Below are positions 52,672 through 61,984 of a DNA stretch of 64,000 bases, in pieces (the first letter of the stretch is position 1; each line of letters opens with the position of its first letter). The translations under genes were made by a program, and so were the position numbers. Source of the DNA: an uncultured Draconibacterium sp. (GTDB taxonomy: Bacteria; Bacteroidota; Bacteroidia; Bacteroidales; Prolixibacteraceae); assembly GCF_963677575.1 (NCBI RefSeq), contig NZ_OY782038.1:4467501-4531500 (forward strand), read 5' to 3'. The notes beneath the pieces were generated by a model that was given only the letters and a program-made list of their open reading frames with translations, was not told the DNA's origin and did no database searches.

Positions 52672-54687
52672 TTATGCCAATAATTCTTTCACCTGGTTGT
52701 ATACGTTTTCGCCGGTGTAACCCAGTTTTACGTCTAAAACTCCGGCAGGAGCAGAAAAACCAAATGATCCAAGACCAAATACTTTTCCGTCCATTCCTAC
52801 CAAACCTTCAAGAGTTACAGGCAATCCGGCAGTTAAACCAAATTTAGTAACTCCTGCAGGAAGAACTTCTTTCTGGTACTCGGCACTTTGTGTGCGGAAC
52901 AGCCCTTCGGAAGGAACAGATACGATACGGCTTTTCACACCATCTTTTGCCAATAACTCAGCACCGGCAACCAAAGTACTTACTTCCGAACCACTTGCCA
53001 ACAGAATTACATCTGGTGTACCTTCGCAATCCTGAAGGATGTAGGCTCCTTTTGTAGCTCCCTGTGCAGTTTCGTAAGTTGTAACGTCTTTAATGCCCTG
53101 GCGCGACAAAATAAGCGCTGTAGGTGTATCTGTATTTTCCATAGCCATTTTCCAGGCAACAGTAGTTTCGTTACCATCGGCCGGACGCAATACCAACATT
53201 GAGTTTTTGTGGCTGTGGTTTTGCAATTTCTCTAACAGACGAATTTGTGCTTCCTGCTCAACAGGTTGGTGAGTAGGACCATCTTCTCCAACACGGAATG
53301 CATCGTGAGTCCAGATGTATTTAACCGGCAACTCTTGCAATGCGGCAATACGCGCTGCTGGTTTCATATAATCGCTGAATACGAAGAAAGTACCACATGC
53401 CGGAATTACACCTCCGTGCAATGCCATACCGTTCATAATGGCAGCCATTGTCAGCTCGCAAACACCTGCTTGCAGGAATTGTCCGCTGAAGTCACCTTTT
53501 CTAAATGATGTTGTATTTTTTAGGAAACCATCAGTTTTATCCGAGTTTGAAAGGTCGGCAGACGACACGATCATGTTTTCAACTTCGTTGGCAAATACCG
53601 AAAGAACAGTTGCAGAAGCGCCACGTGTTGCAATACCTGCTTTTTGTTCAATTTTGCTGTAGTCTACTTCTGGAACTTCTTTCGAGAAGAAAGCTTTTAG
53701 TTTTGCTGCCAATTCAGGATTTGCAGCTTCCCATTTTTTTTGCTCAGCTTTTTTCGCTGCTGCAGCTTCTATCAGTGCTGCTTTACGTTTTTCGTAGTAT
53801 TCTTTTACATCGTCGAAAATAACGAATGGATTTTCAGGATCTCCACCCAAATTCTCGATTGTTTTTGCAAATGATGCACCGGCGCCCGATAATGGCTGAC
53901 CGTGTGTTGAACACTGGCTTTCGAAACTTGCGCCATCTTCGGTAATAGCACCTTTACCCATAATTGTTTTACCAATAATCAGGGTTGGTTTTTCAGTTTC
54001 TGCCTGTGCATCTTTTAAAGCTTTACGAATGGAGTCGGCGTCGTTACCAACAATGGTTACAACGTTCCATCCCCAGGCTTTATATTTCATTTCAGTATCT
54101 TCAGTAGTAACCTCGTCGGTTTCTGTCGACAGCTGAATGTCGTTTGAATCGTAGAACATGATCAGGTTGCTCAATCCCAGGTGACCGGCAATTCTACCTG
54201 CACCTTGCGAAATCTCTTCCTGAATACCGCCATCAGAGATGAATGCGTATGTTTTATGCGCCATCCACTCGCCAAAACGAGCTACCAAAAAGCGTTCGGT
54301 AATAGCAGCACCAACTGCCATAACATGGCCTTGTCCGAGTGGACCTGATGTATTTTCAACACCACGCTCAACGTCAACTTCCGGGTGTCCCGGAGTTACG
54401 CTTCCCCACTGACGGAAATTGGCAACATCTTCCATGCTGTAAAAACCTGCCAATGATAAAATTCCGTAAAGCATTGGAGACATATGGCCCGGATCGAGGA
54501 AAAAACGGTCGCGGTTTGCCCATGTCATGTCCGATGGATCGTAATTAAGGAATTCAGAATAAAGGATGTTTACAAAATCTGCTCCACCCATTGCTCCGCC
54601 AGGGTGGCCCGATTTTGCTTTTTCAACCATAGCGGCAGCCAGAATACGAACATTATCGGCTGCTTTAACTTCAATACTTTTACTCAT
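52672..54687 (-). CDS. tkt: Transketolase
   Basis: The 671-residue thiamine-diphosphate enzyme moves two-carbon ketol units between sugar phosphates in the pentose phosphate pathway. Seen are KSGHPGGAMGGADF and TPGHPEVD at the N-terminus, the TPP-binding GDGG-like segment here as FISDGGIQEE followed by IMFYDSNDIQLS, the pyrimidine domain with WTHDAFRVGEDGPTHQPVEQ, and a C-terminal domain. Length matches the family. It stands alone with a candidate promoter and a terminator of its own. Confidence 0.96.
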   Translation of the reverse strand: MSKSIEVKAADNVRILAAAMVEKAKSGHPGGAMGGADFVNILYSEFLNYDPSDMTWANRDRFFLDPGHMSPMLYGILSLAGFYSMEDVANFRQWGSVTPGHPEVDVERGVENTSGPLGQGHVMAVGAAITERFLVARFGEWMAHKTYAFISDGGIQEEISQGAGRIAGHLGLSNLIMFYDSNDIQLSTETDEVTTEDTEMKYKAWGWNVVTIVGNDADSIRKALKDAQAETEKPTLIIGKTIMGKGAITEDGASFESQCSTHGQPLSGAGASFAKTIENLGGDPENPFVIFDDVKEYYEKRKAALIEAAAAKKAEQKKWEAANPELAAKLKAFFSKEVPEVDYSKIEQKAGIATRGASATVLSVFANEVENMIVSSADLSNSDKTDGFLKNTTSFRKGDFSGQFLQAGVCELTMAAIMNGMALHGGVIPACGTFFVFSDYMKPAARIAALQELPVKYIWTHDAFRVGEDGPTHQPVEQEAQIRLLEKLQNHSHKNSMLVLRPADGNETTVAWKMAMENTDTPTALILSRQGIKDVTTYETAQGATKGAYILQDCEGTPDVILLASGSEVSTLVAGAELLAKDGVKSRIVSVPSEGLFRTQSAEYQKEVLPAGVTKFGLTAGLPVTLEGLVGMDGKVFGLGSFGFSAPAGVLDVKLGYTGENVYNQVKELLA

Positions 54688-54731
54688 TTTTTGTAATTTT
54701 TTTCAATTTACTTTAGGCAGGACAGGAACGC

Positions 54732-54761
54732 CAAAAATAGTAAAAAAGAGGGACTTGGAAA
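54732..54761 (-). promoter_or_regulatory. Promoter of tkt
   Basis: On the - strand TTTC (54758-54761), 18 bases, then TATTTTTG (54732-54739), a full -7 match. The leader would be about 40 bases. Confidence 0.45.
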
Positions 54762-54820
54762 GCGGGCTTGTATGTTATTAATAATAATTTAGCACTAAAC
54801 TTTGCGCAAATGCGGGCATA

Positions 54821-54856
54821 AAAAAAGGAGACACAGATGTAAACCTGATTCTCCTT
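54821..54856 (-). terminator. Terminator of serA
   Basis: A seven-pair stem (54825-54831 with 54850-54856) is followed on the - strand by a T-run of seven or more, about 30 bases after the serA stop. Confidence 0.65.
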
Positions 54857-54888
54857 CTAATGGAATATTTCTTTAAACTGTTTCTGCC

Positions 54889-56061
54889 TTAAGCATTAAT
54901 CAGACGAACCATAAAGATGCCGTCGATTGCTAACAGTTTTTCTTTTACGCTGTCGTTAATTTTATCGGTGTCAACGTCTATAATATTATAGGCAATATCA
55001 TCGCGTTTTTTATTCAGCATATTATCAATGTTTAATCCTTCGGCAGCTAATACAGTTGAAATCTGGCTTACCATATTCGGAACATTTCGGTTACCGATAA
55101 GAATGCGGCTTCCTCCGTTGCGTTCCAGTTCGGCAGCAGGGAAATTTACCGAGTTTTTAATGTTACCATTTTCAAGGTAGTCGCGCATTTGTTCAACGGC
55201 CATAATGGCACAGTTGGTTTCCGACTCTTTTGTTGATGCTCCCAGGTGAGGAATTGAAATTACATTATCCAGTTTCAAACATTCTTCATCAGGGAAATCG
55301 GTAATATATTTGGCTACTTTACCCGACTCGATAGCTACTTTTAAATCGCTGTGATCTACCAGACCTCCACGCGCAAAGTTCAAAATTTTCACGCCATCTT
55401 TCATCATGGCAAATTTGTCTTTGTTGATATATCCTTTAGTATCGGGTAACAACGGAATGTTAATGGTAACGAAGTCGGCTTGTTGTAACAACACCTGAAT
55501 ACCTTCAACCACTTTTACTTCGCGGCTCAGTTTTAGTGCATGTTTTACCGACATATATGGGTCGTAACCAATTACGTTCATACGCAGTGCCGACGCAGCG
55601 TTTGCTGCCAAAACACCGATGGCTCCCAAACCAATTACGGCTAGTGTTTTACCTTTAATTTCTTCTCCGGCAAAGTTCTTTTTACCTTGTTCTACCAACG
55701 ACGGAACGGCATCGCCCTGTCCGATTAACGTTTTTGCCCAGTTTGCTGCTCCGATGTAATCGCGCGAAGCCATGAGCATTCCGGCAATTACAGCCTCTTT
55801 TACTCCATTGGCATTAGCACCCGGTGTATTAAAAACTACAATTCCTTTCTCGGTGCATTTCTCGATTGGAATATTATTCACCCCCGCTCCGGCTCTTGCA
55901 ACAGCTTTTACCGACGAAGGAATTTCAACATCATGCATTTTAAAACTGCGCAAAACAATGGCATCCGGATTTGGAAGCTCGCTTGCAATCTCATAATTGT
56001 CGAGTGGGAATAGTTTAAGACCGTCAGGGTCAATCTTATTCAGAGTTTGAATTTTAAACAT
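54889..56061 (-). CDS. serA: D-3-phosphoglycerate dehydrogenase
   Basis: The 390-residue NAD-dependent dehydrogenase catalyses the first step of serine synthesis. The substrate-binding half shows AVARAGAGVNNIP and GIVVFNTPGANANGV; the Rossmann part has LAVIGLGAIGVLAANAA, NIPLLPDTKGYINK and NFARGGLVDH; and SIPHLGAST carries the catalytic histidine. Residues about 320-390 form a C-terminal ACT domain (NVPNMVSQISTVLAAEGLNI), implying feedback control by serine. serC, often next to it in Bacteroides, is not adjacent here. Confidence 0.93.
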   Translation of the reverse strand: MFKIQTLNKIDPDGLKLFPLDNYEIASELPNPDAIVLRSFKMHDVEIPSSVKAVARAGAGVNNIPIEKCTEKGIVVFNTPGANANGVKEAVIAGMLMASRDYIGAANWAKTLIGQGDAVPSLVEQGKKNFAGEEIKGKTLAVIGLGAIGVLAANAASALRMNVIGYDPYMSVKHALKLSREVKVVEGIQVLLQQADFVTINIPLLPDTKGYINKDKFAMMKDGVKILNFARGGLVDHSDLKVAIESGKVAKYITDFPDEECLKLDNVISIPHLGASTKESETNCAIMAVEQMRDYLENGNIKNSVNFPAAELERNGGSRILIGNRNVPNMVSQISTVLAAEGLNIDNMLNKKRDDIAYNIIDVDTDKINDSVKEKLLAIDGIFMVRLINA

Positions 56062-56516
56062 GTAGCTTGCTTTTTAATTGATATTCTCTGTAGCTGATAA
56101 CACTATCCAAAACTGCAAAATATTGGGTAGCATATGTTTTAATGACAAATATCAACATTATATCTATAAATTATAAGTGATTATGGGGATTAATTTTCAA
56201 TATGAAATTAACATTAATGAACGAAGCCCGAAAAGACAACGGAATTTTTGATGTGCAAGAGATTTAATTTTGAAAATGAATTGATGCAAGGTGATGGGAG
56301 TGAGGGGATAAGGATTTATAAATTGAAGCAATAACCGGAAGCTCATTCAACAAAGAGCAAAAAAAAGCCAGACTCTCCAGCCTGGCTCATCAACCTTCAA
56401 CTACTAACCGATTTTATAACCCAAAAAATTATGAAACAATAGTTATGAACTATTATGTCTTTAGATTTTATACCTGCAAATAAAATAATAGAATACTAAT
56501 GAGTATGTAATGTAAG
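56062..56516. other. Intergenic region between serA and the second crp-like gene
   Basis: The 455 bases contain a minus-strand terminator (56361-56387) and the upstream region of serA. A long AT-rich stretch (56140-56340) has no supported gene. Confidence 0.55.
56361..56387 (-). terminator. Terminator downstream of the second crp-like gene
   Basis: AGCCAG (56366-56371) pairs with CTGGCT (56382-56387); on the - strand seven or more T follow. It lies about 130 bases after the gene's stop. Confidence 0.65.
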
Positions 56517-57146
56517 TCACAAAAGGCCAGAAAAATCAATAAAATTTCGAGAAAGTGAAACTTTTCCGTTTTTCTCCAGCTTTTTAAGTAAGCGCGAGAT
56601 CACTTCGCGCGATGAATTGAGTTGAAGAGCCAGATCCTGATGTGTGCCGGAATAAGTGTGAACGCCCGATTTTTTATGGCGGTCGATAAAAAATTTGATC
56701 AACCGTTCATCGAGTTTTAAAAAGGCAACAGCATCAAGTGTATTTATTAATTCGCGAAACCTGTTTTGGAAGGTTTGCATTACGTATTGTTTCCACAACG
56801 GATATTTGCTTGTCCAGGTGTCGAGCATTTCAACCGGAATCATTAGCACCTCGGTATCTACCTCGGCAATGGCATTTATTTCGCTAATTTGGCGGGCCAT
56901 GCAACAAGTTAACGACATAGCGCAAACTTCGTTGGCCTGAAGGTAATAAAGTAGCAATTCGTTACCTGCTTCACTGGTGCGCGAAACCCGTATCAGTCCT
57001 TTCAGTACCATCGGGAAACTGGAAATAAACTGTCCTTCGCGAATTAATGTTTCGTGTTGTGTAAACTTTTTTCTTACCGCAACCTGAATAATTTCTTCCT
57101 GCAGTTCGGGTTCGAGAAAGTTGTATCTTGTATAAAAGTCTTCCAT
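56517..57146 (-). CDS. Crp/Fnr family transcriptional regulator (second)
   Basis: The 209-residue regulator has a cyclic-nucleotide-type beta-roll (about 25-120, LIREGQFISSFPMVLKGLIRV) and a C-terminal winged helix (THQDLALQLNSSREVISRLLKKLEKNG). A cysteine pair in MSLTCCMARQ within the sensor domain is notable; related regulators in which a Cys-containing loop occupies this place are common, but whether it binds heme, metal or nothing is unknown. It is only weakly similar to the regulator at 1867. The neighbours give no clue to its targets. Confidence 0.9.
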   Translation of the reverse strand: MEDFYTRYNFLEPELQEEIIQVAVRKKFTQHETLIREGQFISSFPMVLKGLIRVSRTSEAGNELLLYYLQANEVCAMSLTCCMARQISEINAIAEVDTEVLMIPVEMLDTWTSKYPLWKQYVMQTFQNRFRELINTLDAVAFLKLDERLIKFFIDRHKKSGVHTYSGTHQDLALQLNSSREVISRLLKKLEKNGKVSLSRNFIDFSGLL

Positions 57147-57283
57147 GTTAGTAGTTCAATTTCAGCAAATTTAATGTTGTGCCGCATTTCTGCAAAAAAA
57201 ATCAACGAAATACGATGCTCTTGTAAATTTTTCTATTTGAAATGGTTATCCGTTTTCATGAATTGAATAAGATAACCGGAAAC

Positions 57284-57317
57284 AAAAAAAGATTCCAAAT
57301 AAATAAGGAATCTTTTT
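57284..57317 (-). terminator. Terminator of grpE-dnaJ
   Basis: A perfect 11-pair stem (57285-57295 with 57307-57317, near exact limits) is followed on the - strand by a T-run, about 20 bases after the dnaJ stop. Confidence 0.8.
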
Positions 57318-57338
57318 CGTTTATCTTGCTTTAATGCT

Positions 57339-58505
57339 TTATTCAAACATATCTTTCATTTTTTGAAAGAATGATTTTTCCTGTGCTGAAGGTCCACCCT
57401 GAAAACCGGGCGTATCTTGAAGTTTTTCCAGAGCACGTTTTTCTTCGTTGCTCAGTTTCTTTGGAATCCAAACATGCACACGAACCAACAAATCGCCGCG
57501 CCCGTAACCGTTTACATCAGGAATACCTTTTCCACGTAGGCGAAGTATTTTTTCAGGTTGTGTACCCGCTTCAATTTTTACTTTCACTTTTCCATCAACC
57601 GTTGGAATTTCGGATGTGGTACCCAAAGTAATTTCCGGGAACGACAAGAAAAGGTTGTAGATCAAATTATTTCCGTCGCGCACTAATTCCTGGTCGTCGT
57701 CTTCAGTAATCACTACCAGTAAATCACCGTTTATTCCGCCACGTCGTCCGGTGTTTCCTTTGCCCGAAACATTAAGCTGCATTCCTTCACCAACACCTGC
57801 CGGAATTTTGATGTTGATCACTTCTTCTTCGCGAACAACTCCTTCGCCGGCACAGTGATTACATTTATCGGTAATCATTTTTCCTTCGCCACCACAGGTT
57901 GGGCAGGCCGAAGTGGTTTGCATTTGTCCCAGCAACGTATTCTGAACACGTGTTACCTGCCCGGCACCACCACAAGTTCCGCAAGTAGAGTACGACGAGC
58001 CGTTTTTAGCTCCGGTTCCGCTACAATGCTGACAGGCTACGTATTTTTTTACTTTTATCTTTTTTTCAACGCCGTTAACAATTTCCTGGAGGTTGAGCTT
58101 TACTTTTACGCGCAAATCAGAACCACGACTCACTCGTCGGCCGCCTCTGCTACGGCCACCGCCGCCGCTAAAACCACCAAATCCGCCAAAATGTCCGCCA
58201 AAAATGTCGCCAAATGCTGAGAAGATATCTTCAATGTCAGAGAACCCACCTCCGCTAAATCCGCCACCACCGGCAGCGCCGCTCATTCCGGCATGACCGA
58301 ACTGATCGTAACGTTGTTTTTTCTCCGGATTGCTAAGTACTTCGTACGCTTCAGCTGCTTCTTTAAACTTCTCTTCAGCTTCCTTGTCATCCGGGTTTTT
58401 ATCCGGGTGAAACTGGATCGCCTTTTTTCGATAAGCTTTTTTAATCTCCTCAGCAGAAGCGCTTTTACCAACTCCTAATACTTCGTAATAATCTCTTTTT
58501 GCCAT
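57339..58505 (-). CDS. dnaJ: Chaperone protein DnaJ
   Basis: The 388-residue type I J-protein stimulates DnaK and binds unfolded clients. The J domain has HPD at residues 33-35, followed by a Gly/Phe-rich stretch (about 75-125), then four zinc-binding repeats (CQHCSGTG, CGTCGGAG, CPTCGGEG, CNHCAGEG) and the two client-binding C-terminal domains. Length is normal. It starts 18 bases after grpE, forming an operon; dnaK is not in the window. Confidence 0.97.
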   Translation of the reverse strand: MAKRDYYEVLGVGKSASAEEIKKAYRKKAIQFHPDKNPDDKEAEEKFKEAAEAYEVLSNPEKKQRYDQFGHAGMSGAAGGGGFSGGGFSDIEDIFSAFGDIFGGHFGGFGGFSGGGGRSRGGRRVSRGSDLRVKVKLNLQEIVNGVEKKIKVKKYVACQHCSGTGAKNGSSYSTCGTCGGAGQVTRVQNTLLGQMQTTSACPTCGGEGKMITDKCNHCAGEGVVREEEVINIKIPAGVGEGMQLNVSGKGNTGRRGGINGDLLVVITEDDDQELVRDGNNLIYNLFLSFPEITLGTTSEIPTVDGKVKVKIEAGTQPEKILRLRGKGIPDVNGYGRGDLLVRVHVWIPKKLSNEEKRALEKLQDTPGFQGGPSAQEKSFFQKMKDMFE

Positions 58506-58523
58506 TCTTCCTCCTCTGAATTA

Positions 58524-59114
58524 TTATTCTCCGATTACAACTTTGGCAAACCGGATTACCTTTTCGTTTAAGCAATAACCTTTTTGAATTACATCAACTA
58601 CTTTGCCTTTTAATTCCTCGCTTGGCGCCGGAATTTTTGTAATGGCTTCGTGCAGGTCAACATCAAAATCAGCGTGTTGAGCTTCAATTTCTTTTACATT
58701 GTTTTGTTTCAGGAATTCCTGAAATTTCTTGTATATTAACGCTGTTCCGTGTTTTCCTGCATCTTCGTCCTCAAGGTGTTTCATCGAATCAAGCGCACGT
58801 TCAAAATCGTCGATAACCGGAAGTATATTAACGATAACCGATTCGCCGCCCGATTTAATCAGGTCAGCTTTTTCCTTCATTGTTCTTCTTCTGAAGTTAT
58901 CAAACTCAGCTTGCAAACGCAGGTGTTTGTCCTGAAGTTCCTGAAGCTTTTGGCCTAGTTCTTCCAACTGGTCTTCCTTTTTATCTTTTTTCGATTTTTT
59001 CTTTTTGTCTTTCTTCTCGTCCCCTTTTTCCTCCTGTTCGGTAGCAATATCTTCTACTTGAGTTGCTTTATCTTTTTCTTCTTCTGTTTCCTTGTTTACT
59101 TTTTCTTCTGCCAT
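58524..59114 (-). CDS. grpE: Nucleotide exchange factor GrpE
   Basis: The 196-residue protein releases ADP from DnaK. The first 50 residues are a highly charged Glu/Lys tract (KKDKKKKSKKDKKEDQLEEL), followed by the long coiled-coil helix (LRLQAEFDNFRRRTMKEKADL) and the beta-domain (HEAITKIPAPSEELKGKVVDV, KGYCLNEKVIRFAKVVIGE). It is followed by dnaJ after 18 bases and has a good promoter upstream. A CIRCE-type operator was not recognised. Confidence 0.95.
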   Translation of the reverse strand: MAEEKVNKETEEEKDKATQVEDIATEQEEKGDEKKDKKKKSKKDKKEDQLEELGQKLQELQDKHLRLQAEFDNFRRRTMKEKADLIKSGGESVIVNILPVIDDFERALDSMKHLEDEDAGKHGTALIYKKFQEFLKQNNVKEIEAQHADFDVDLHEAITKIPAPSEELKGKVVDVIQKGYCLNEKVIRFAKVVIGE

Positions 59115-59191
59115 TTTACCTTAATTTTCAGTATAAATAATTAACTGTAAGCCTTTTTATGCTAGGCTGACATAGCAAAAATTTTGCCATG

Positions 59192-59221
59192 CAAATATAA
59201 ACGACAAATTGGCACCCGAAA
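59192..59221 (-). promoter_or_regulatory. Promoter of grpE-dnaJ
   Basis: On the - strand TTTC (59218-59221), 18 bases, then TATATTTG (59192-59199), a full -7 match. The -33 box lies inside the terminator hairpin of the upstream tlpA-like gene. The leader would be about 70 bases. Confidence 0.45.
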
Positions 59222-59241
59222 CTGATTTCGAGTGCCAATTT
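59206..59241 (-). terminator. Terminator-like hairpin after the TlpA-like gene
   Basis: A ten-pair stem (59206-59215 with 59232-59241) continues after one mismatch into five more pairs and a four-base loop. The T tail on the - strand is short and interrupted. Confidence 0.6.
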
Positions 59242-59272
59242 GAACGATTTATAATATTTTTAAACTAGTGCT

Positions 59273-59794
59273 TTACAGCTCTTCTCTAAGAATTTTGTGC
59301 AGAGCCGCGTCGAGTGCCGGTCCACGTAGCTTTTTCGCAATAATAACCCCGTTTTCATTTATTAAGTAATTATCGGGGATACCGCGAACCTGGTAAATCA
59401 TACGGAATTTGGAGTTCCATTTCTGGAAATCGCAAATGTGGTTTGGCCATTCCAGACCATCCTGTTCAATGCCTGCTTTCCATCGGTCGGCTGAGTCGTC
59501 GAGCGACACGCTGAAAACCGTAAATCCTTTGCCAGCTGTGAATTTGGCGTCTTCGTATTTTTTATAGGTAGCCACAACATTTGGGTTTTCGCGACGACAT
59601 GGTCCGCACCAGCTTGCCCAAAAGTCGATTAACACAACTTTACCTTGCAGGTCGGATAATTTTATAGTTTCACCCTTAGGTCCTTTGCCAATTAGTTCGG
59701 GTGCTTTGTTGCCAATGTTTAAACCAAGTTCCTGGGCATTAATAAAAGTTGTGCCCATAAAAATGATGGCTGCCAGTAGAATAAATTTTTTCAT
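59273..59794 (-). CDS. Exported TlpA-like thioredoxin-family protein
   Basis: The 173-residue protein has a signal peptide (about 1-20) and a thioredoxin fold with the active site WCGPC (C63, C66) in DFWASWCGPCRREN, followed by the cis-Pro segment VRGIPDNYLI. It is thus a periplasmic thiol-disulfide oxidoreductase of the TlpA/ResA type, which reduces disulfides in cytochrome or other exported proteins. It has a good promoter and appears monocistronic. Substrates cannot be inferred. Confidence 0.9.
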   Translation of the reverse strand: MKKFILLAAIIFMGTTFINAQELGLNIGNKAPELIGKGPKGETIKLSDLQGKVVLIDFWASWCGPCRRENPNVVATYKKYEDAKFTAGKGFTVFSVSLDDSADRWKAGIEQDGLEWPNHICDFQKWNSKFRMIYQVRGIPDNYLINENGVIIAKKLRGPALDAALHKILREEL

Positions 59795-59823
59795 TTTTTG
59801 CGTATTGATATTTCTAAAAAATT

Positions 59824-59853
59824 CAAATATAGAATTTTAAGTAGTAACACAAA
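59824..59853 (-). promoter_or_regulatory. Promoter of the TlpA-like gene
   Basis: On the - strand TTTG (59850-59853), 18 bases, then TATATTTG (59824-59831). Both boxes match the consensus. The leader would be about 25 bases. Confidence 0.58.
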
Positions 59854-59880
59854 GCTCGAAATAATGTTTTAACAACGCGT

Positions 59881-61185
59881 TCACATCCTTGAAATGTGAG
59901 CTCCGAGGGCATTTAACCGGCCGTCGATGTTTTCGTACCCGCGGTCGATTTGTTCGATGTTATCAATTGTGCTGGTACCTTTTGCCGACATGGCAGCAAT
60001 TAAAAGTGCAATACCTGCGCGGATATCGGGCGACACCATTTTGGTGGCACGCAAAGTGTTTTTGCGGTCGAGCCCAATTACAGTGGCGCGGTGCGGATCG
60101 CAAAGAATGATTTGTGCGCCCATATCGATCAGTTTATCCACAAAGAATAAACGGCTTTCAAACATTTTTTGATGAATGAGAACGCTGCCTTTGGCTTGTG
60201 TTGCCACTACGAGGAAAACACTCAGTAAGTCGGGTGTTAGTCCCGGCCACGGTGCATCTGAAATGGTCATTATCGAACCGTCGATGTACGACTCGATTTC
60301 GTAATGCTCGGTATCTTTTATCAGCAGATCGTCGCCATCTTGTTTAACGTTAATTCCCAGTCTGCGAAATGATTCGGGGATAATTCCCAGATGTTCAATA
60401 CCCACATTTTTTATGTTGATCTCGGAAGCAGTCATAGCGGCGAGGCCAATAAAACTACCCACTTCAATCATGTCGGGAAGTATGCGGTGAGTGCATCCTG
60501 TTAACGATGAAACACCTTCAATTGCAAGCAAGTTGGAACCAATTCCTTCAATTTTAGCACCCATTGACACCAGCATTTTGCAAAGCTGTTGCAGATAAGG
60601 TTCGCAGGCTGCGTTGTAAATAGTGGTGGTTCCTTCGGCTAAAACGGCTGCCATTACAATGTTTGCCGTTCCGGTAACCGAAGCTTCGTCGAGCAACATA
60701 TAAGCACCGGTAAGTTTTTCGGTTGAAACGGAGTACCATTTGTTTTCGCGGTCGAAATCAAAAAGGGCACCCAGTTTTTGTAAGCCAATAAAGTGAGTGT
60801 CAACTCTTCGCCGACCAATTTTATCGCCGCCGGGTTGCGGAATAAACCCTTGTCCGAAGCGGGCTAGCAGCGGACCGATAATCATTATCGAACCACGAAG
60901 TACGGCAGCTTGTTGGGCGTATTCCGGACTTTTTAGAAAGTTGATGTCGACTTGCGAGGCATCGAAACTATAACTGCCTTTCGACAGACGCGTTACCTGA
61001 ACCCCCAATCCTTTCAGAATCTCTATTAATTTCAGTACATCCCGAATCTCAGGAATATTATCGATGATTGTTGTTTCAGCTGTTAACAGGGTGGCACAAA
61101 TAACCTGAAGCGCCTCGTTTTTTGCTCCTTGCGGCTCAAGGTCTCCTTTTAATTTAAAACCACCTTCAATTTTGAAAGTCGACAT
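59881..61185 (-). CDS. murA: UDP-N-acetylglucosamine 1-carboxyvinyltransferase MurA, Cys-to-Asp active site
   Basis: The 434-residue EPSP-synthase-fold enzyme transfers enolpyruvate from PEP to UDP-GlcNAc, the first committed step of peptidoglycan synthesis. Signs are KIEGGFKLKGDLEPQGAKNE at the N-terminus and RGSIMIIGPLLARFGQG. In the catalytic loop the usual PGGC is PGGD (D121; genome 60823-60825), so the fosfomycin-alkylated cysteine is replaced by aspartate. MurA with Asp at this place is known to be active and fosfomycin-resistant in other bacteria. It starts 25 bases after the DUF4290 gene and is probably co-transcribed with it. Confidence 0.95.
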   Translation of the reverse strand: MSTFKIEGGFKLKGDLEPQGAKNEALQVICATLLTAETTIIDNIPEIRDVLKLIEILKGLGVQVTRLSKGSYSFDASQVDINFLKSPEYAQQAAVLRGSIMIIGPLLARFGQGFIPQPGGDKIGRRRVDTHFIGLQKLGALFDFDRENKWYSVSTEKLTGAYMLLDEASVTGTANIVMAAVLAEGTTTIYNAACEPYLQQLCKMLVSMGAKIEGIGSNLLAIEGVSSLTGCTHRILPDMIEVGSFIGLAAMTASEINIKNVGIEHLGIIPESFRRLGINVKQDGDDLLIKDTEHYEIESYIDGSIMTISDAPWPGLTPDLLSVFLVVATQAKGSVLIHQKMFESRLFFVDKLIDMGAQIILCDPHRATVIGLDRKNTLRATKMVSPDIRAGIALLIAAMSAKGTSTIDNIEQIDRGYENIDGRLNALGAHISRM

Positions 61186-61210
61186 GGGGTGTGATATTAT
61201 AGCGTATTAC

Positions 61211-61798
61211 CTATTTTTTCTTTTTCGATTTATTCTTTTTCTTCGGAGAACCAACCAATGTTTTAGCGTCTGCAAGTTGAGTTCCTTCAGGAACTTTTAA
61301 ATGGCCACGCGACATTTCTTCCAGGTCGTTAAAAATCATTTGGTCCTCAACCGCATCTTTATTCCACGCGAGGTACGATTTTTTCATGTGGTTGGCCAGT
61401 TGCTCAATGATGATCTCACGCTCTTCACCTTCAAAATTATCGGCTTCTTTAATTAAAAGCTCCATGGTGCGGCCGTAGTGTTTGTACTTAATGCGGTGCT
61501 TGGTGTAAGGAACCGTATTCGGTCTTTCTGTTAATGATTCTGGCGATGGCGGGTCATAAGGATAATCAATGTCAAGTTGAAAATCAGACATAATAGCCAG
61601 GTGATCCCAGAGTTTGTGTCTGAATTCCTGAACATCGCGTAAATGAGGGAAAAGGTTGCCCATAACATCGATAACCGTTTGTGCCGATTTATTTCGTTTG
61701 TCGCGGTCTTCGATAGTCAACAGGTAATCAACCATGTTTTGTATATTCCTTCCGTATTCAGGAAGGGCCATTTTTTTTCTCTTGGTATTATAATCCAT
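61211..61798 (-). CDS. DUF4290 domain protein
   Basis: The 195-residue cytoplasmic protein is mostly helical with NIQNMVDYLLTIEDRDKRN and HKLWDHLAIMSDFQLDIDYPY, as in DUF4290 proteins of Bacteroidota, and ends in a Lys-rich tail. The function is unknown. It is directly upstream of murA on the same strand (25 bases), an arrangement I recall as common, which hints at a cell-wall link but proves nothing. A start at the ATG at 61798 is used; a second ATG nine codons in (MALPEY) is possible. Confidence 0.88.
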   Translation of the reverse strand: MDYNTKRKKMALPEYGRNIQNMVDYLLTIEDRDKRNKSAQTVIDVMGNLFPHLRDVQEFRHKLWDHLAIMSDFQLDIDYPYDPPSPESLTERPNTVPYTKHRIKYKHYGRTMELLIKEADNFEGEEREIIIEQLANHMKKSYLAWNKDAVEDQMIFNDLEEMSRGHLKVPEGTQLADAKTLVGSPKKKNKSKKKK

Positions 61799-61927
61799 CT
61801 GTAAATGTTTATTGCTAAAAATCTAATTCTAAGTAAATTGGATTTATTTGCGAAATGATGCTGCAAAACTAATCATTTCCCGACAAATCCCGAAGTTTTA
61901 TTTTTTAGTTCGTTTTTATCTAGTAAG

Positions 61928-61965
61928 CGATGCTCGATTTTGGATACTCGATCCTAGATATTCGT
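61928..61965. repeat. Short imperfect direct repeats in spacer
   Basis: GATGCTCGAT and GATACTCGAT recur at an 16-base spacing in the gap between the helicase and DUF4290 genes. Similar degenerate spacer repeats occur before nadE (CTTCGGTCTTCGG near 45-60). No function is suggested. Confidence 0.35.
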
Positions 61966-61984
61966 AGCCCGCAACTCTAATCTT

